NCBI GenBank assembly: GCA_016234345.1
Contig: JACRFG010000060.1
Location: 1-12,141, forward strand
DNA: 12,141 nucleotides
DNA from: Candidatus Jorgensenbacteria bacterium
Lineage (GTDB): Bacteria > Patescibacteriota > Minisyncoccia > UBA6257 > GWB1-50-10
Reading direction: 5' to 3'
A program made the translations under genes and the position numbers. Positions 12,004 to 12,141 of the stretch are shown here, one piece after another. The first letter of the stretch is position 1, and each line of letters starts with the position of its first letter. The notes beneath the pieces are model-generated. The model ran no database searches. It had not been told where the DNA came from and worked only from the letters and a program-made list of their open reading frames with translations.

Positions 12004-12141
12004 TTAGGCATCTTCTATCCGTTCTAAAAATATTCTATTCGTAAAACCGCCACGCGTATCCCGCCGTTCCTTGCGAATACATTCAATTTCTTCTCGATCA
12101 AAGCCGTATGCATCAATAAGGGTTTCTAAAACTTCTTCAAG
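12004..12141 (-). CDS. MazG/PRA-PH-like nucleotide pyrophosphohydrolase, C-terminal 45 residues
   Basis: Only the C-terminus is in the window: LEEVLETLIDAYGF, then EEIECIRKERRDTRGGFTNRIFLERIEDA and TAA. The E..K...RGGF..RIFLE ending is characteristic of a small group of phosphoribosyl-ATP-pyrophosphohydrolase-like / MazG-like all-alpha NTP pyrophosphohydrolases, in which the upstream EE..D motif binds Mg. Those residues would lie partly beyond the right edge. The family hydrolyses nucleoside triphosphates to monophosphates, often as house-cleaning. It is partial only because the window ends; the methyltransferase-like gene follows 2 nt downstream. Confidence 0.7.
   Translation of the reverse strand, partial: LEEVLETLIDAYGFDREEIECIRKERRDTRGGFTNRIFLERIEDA

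Noticed and set aside
1..12141. CRISPR array, insertion sequence or prophage
   Set aside because: No regularly spaced direct repeats, transposase motif or phage structural gene is visible; the only mobile-like trace is the palindrome in the tRNA remnant.

Overview
The window looks like a chromosomal segment of a candidate-phyla-radiation bacterium (Patescibacteria, most like the Parcubacteria group). The signs are a short zinc-ribbon form of ribosomal protein L28, an EF-G with an insert after switch I, many small unassignable proteins, very compact intergenic regions, and several mRNAs that look leaderless. TGA is used as a stop (rpsL, the C39-like gene and the M14-like gene all end in it), so this is standard code 11 and not the Gly-TGA code of Gracilibacteria/Absconditabacteria. 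All functional calls come from motifs I can read; no database search was run.

Layout. 1-4393 is the str (ribosomal) block on the minus strand: rpsL, rpsG, fusA and a 5'-partial tuf that runs off the left edge. It is interrupted between rpsG and fusA by a 59-codon membrane-protein gene on the plus strand. 4500-5123 (minus) is a site-2-protease-type M50 metalloprotease, with a membrane-anchored extracellular-domain protein divergent from it (5165-5809, plus). 5869-6180 (minus) is a small four-cysteine helical protein. 6306-6494 (plus) is rpmB. 6527-6781 (minus) is a small disordered protein. 6850-7347 (plus) is a YdjM/DUF457-like membrane protein whose 3' end overlaps a tRNA-Pro(GGG) gene. A tRNA 3'-end remnant containing a palindromic element follows.

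7491-11244 is a run of hydrolases: an alpha/beta hydrolase and an S66 (LD-carboxypeptidase/MccF-like) peptidase on the minus strand, and, divergent from S66, an overlapping pair on the plus strand: a C39-like cysteine peptidase and an M14-type zinc hydrolase. The M14-type protein carries an unusual duplicated N-terminal module with an HExxE...AH motif. 11262-11456 (minus) holds a structured RNA with its own promoter and terminator that has the architecture of 6S RNA. The right edge (minus) is a small methyltransferase-like gene downstream of a partial MazG/PRA-PH-like pyrophosphohydrolase gene.

How it fits together. The left half is translation machinery. The right half mixes envelope or peptide hydrolysis, small-molecule housekeeping and a probable regulator of RNA polymerase (6S-like RNA). 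The strongest novelty candidates are the C39 + duplicated-HExxE/M14 operon facing an S66 peptidase, the reading frame sitting backwards inside the str block, the repeated leaderless-promoter pattern (a -10 box 6-7 nt before the start codon in five genes), and the 6S-like RNA.
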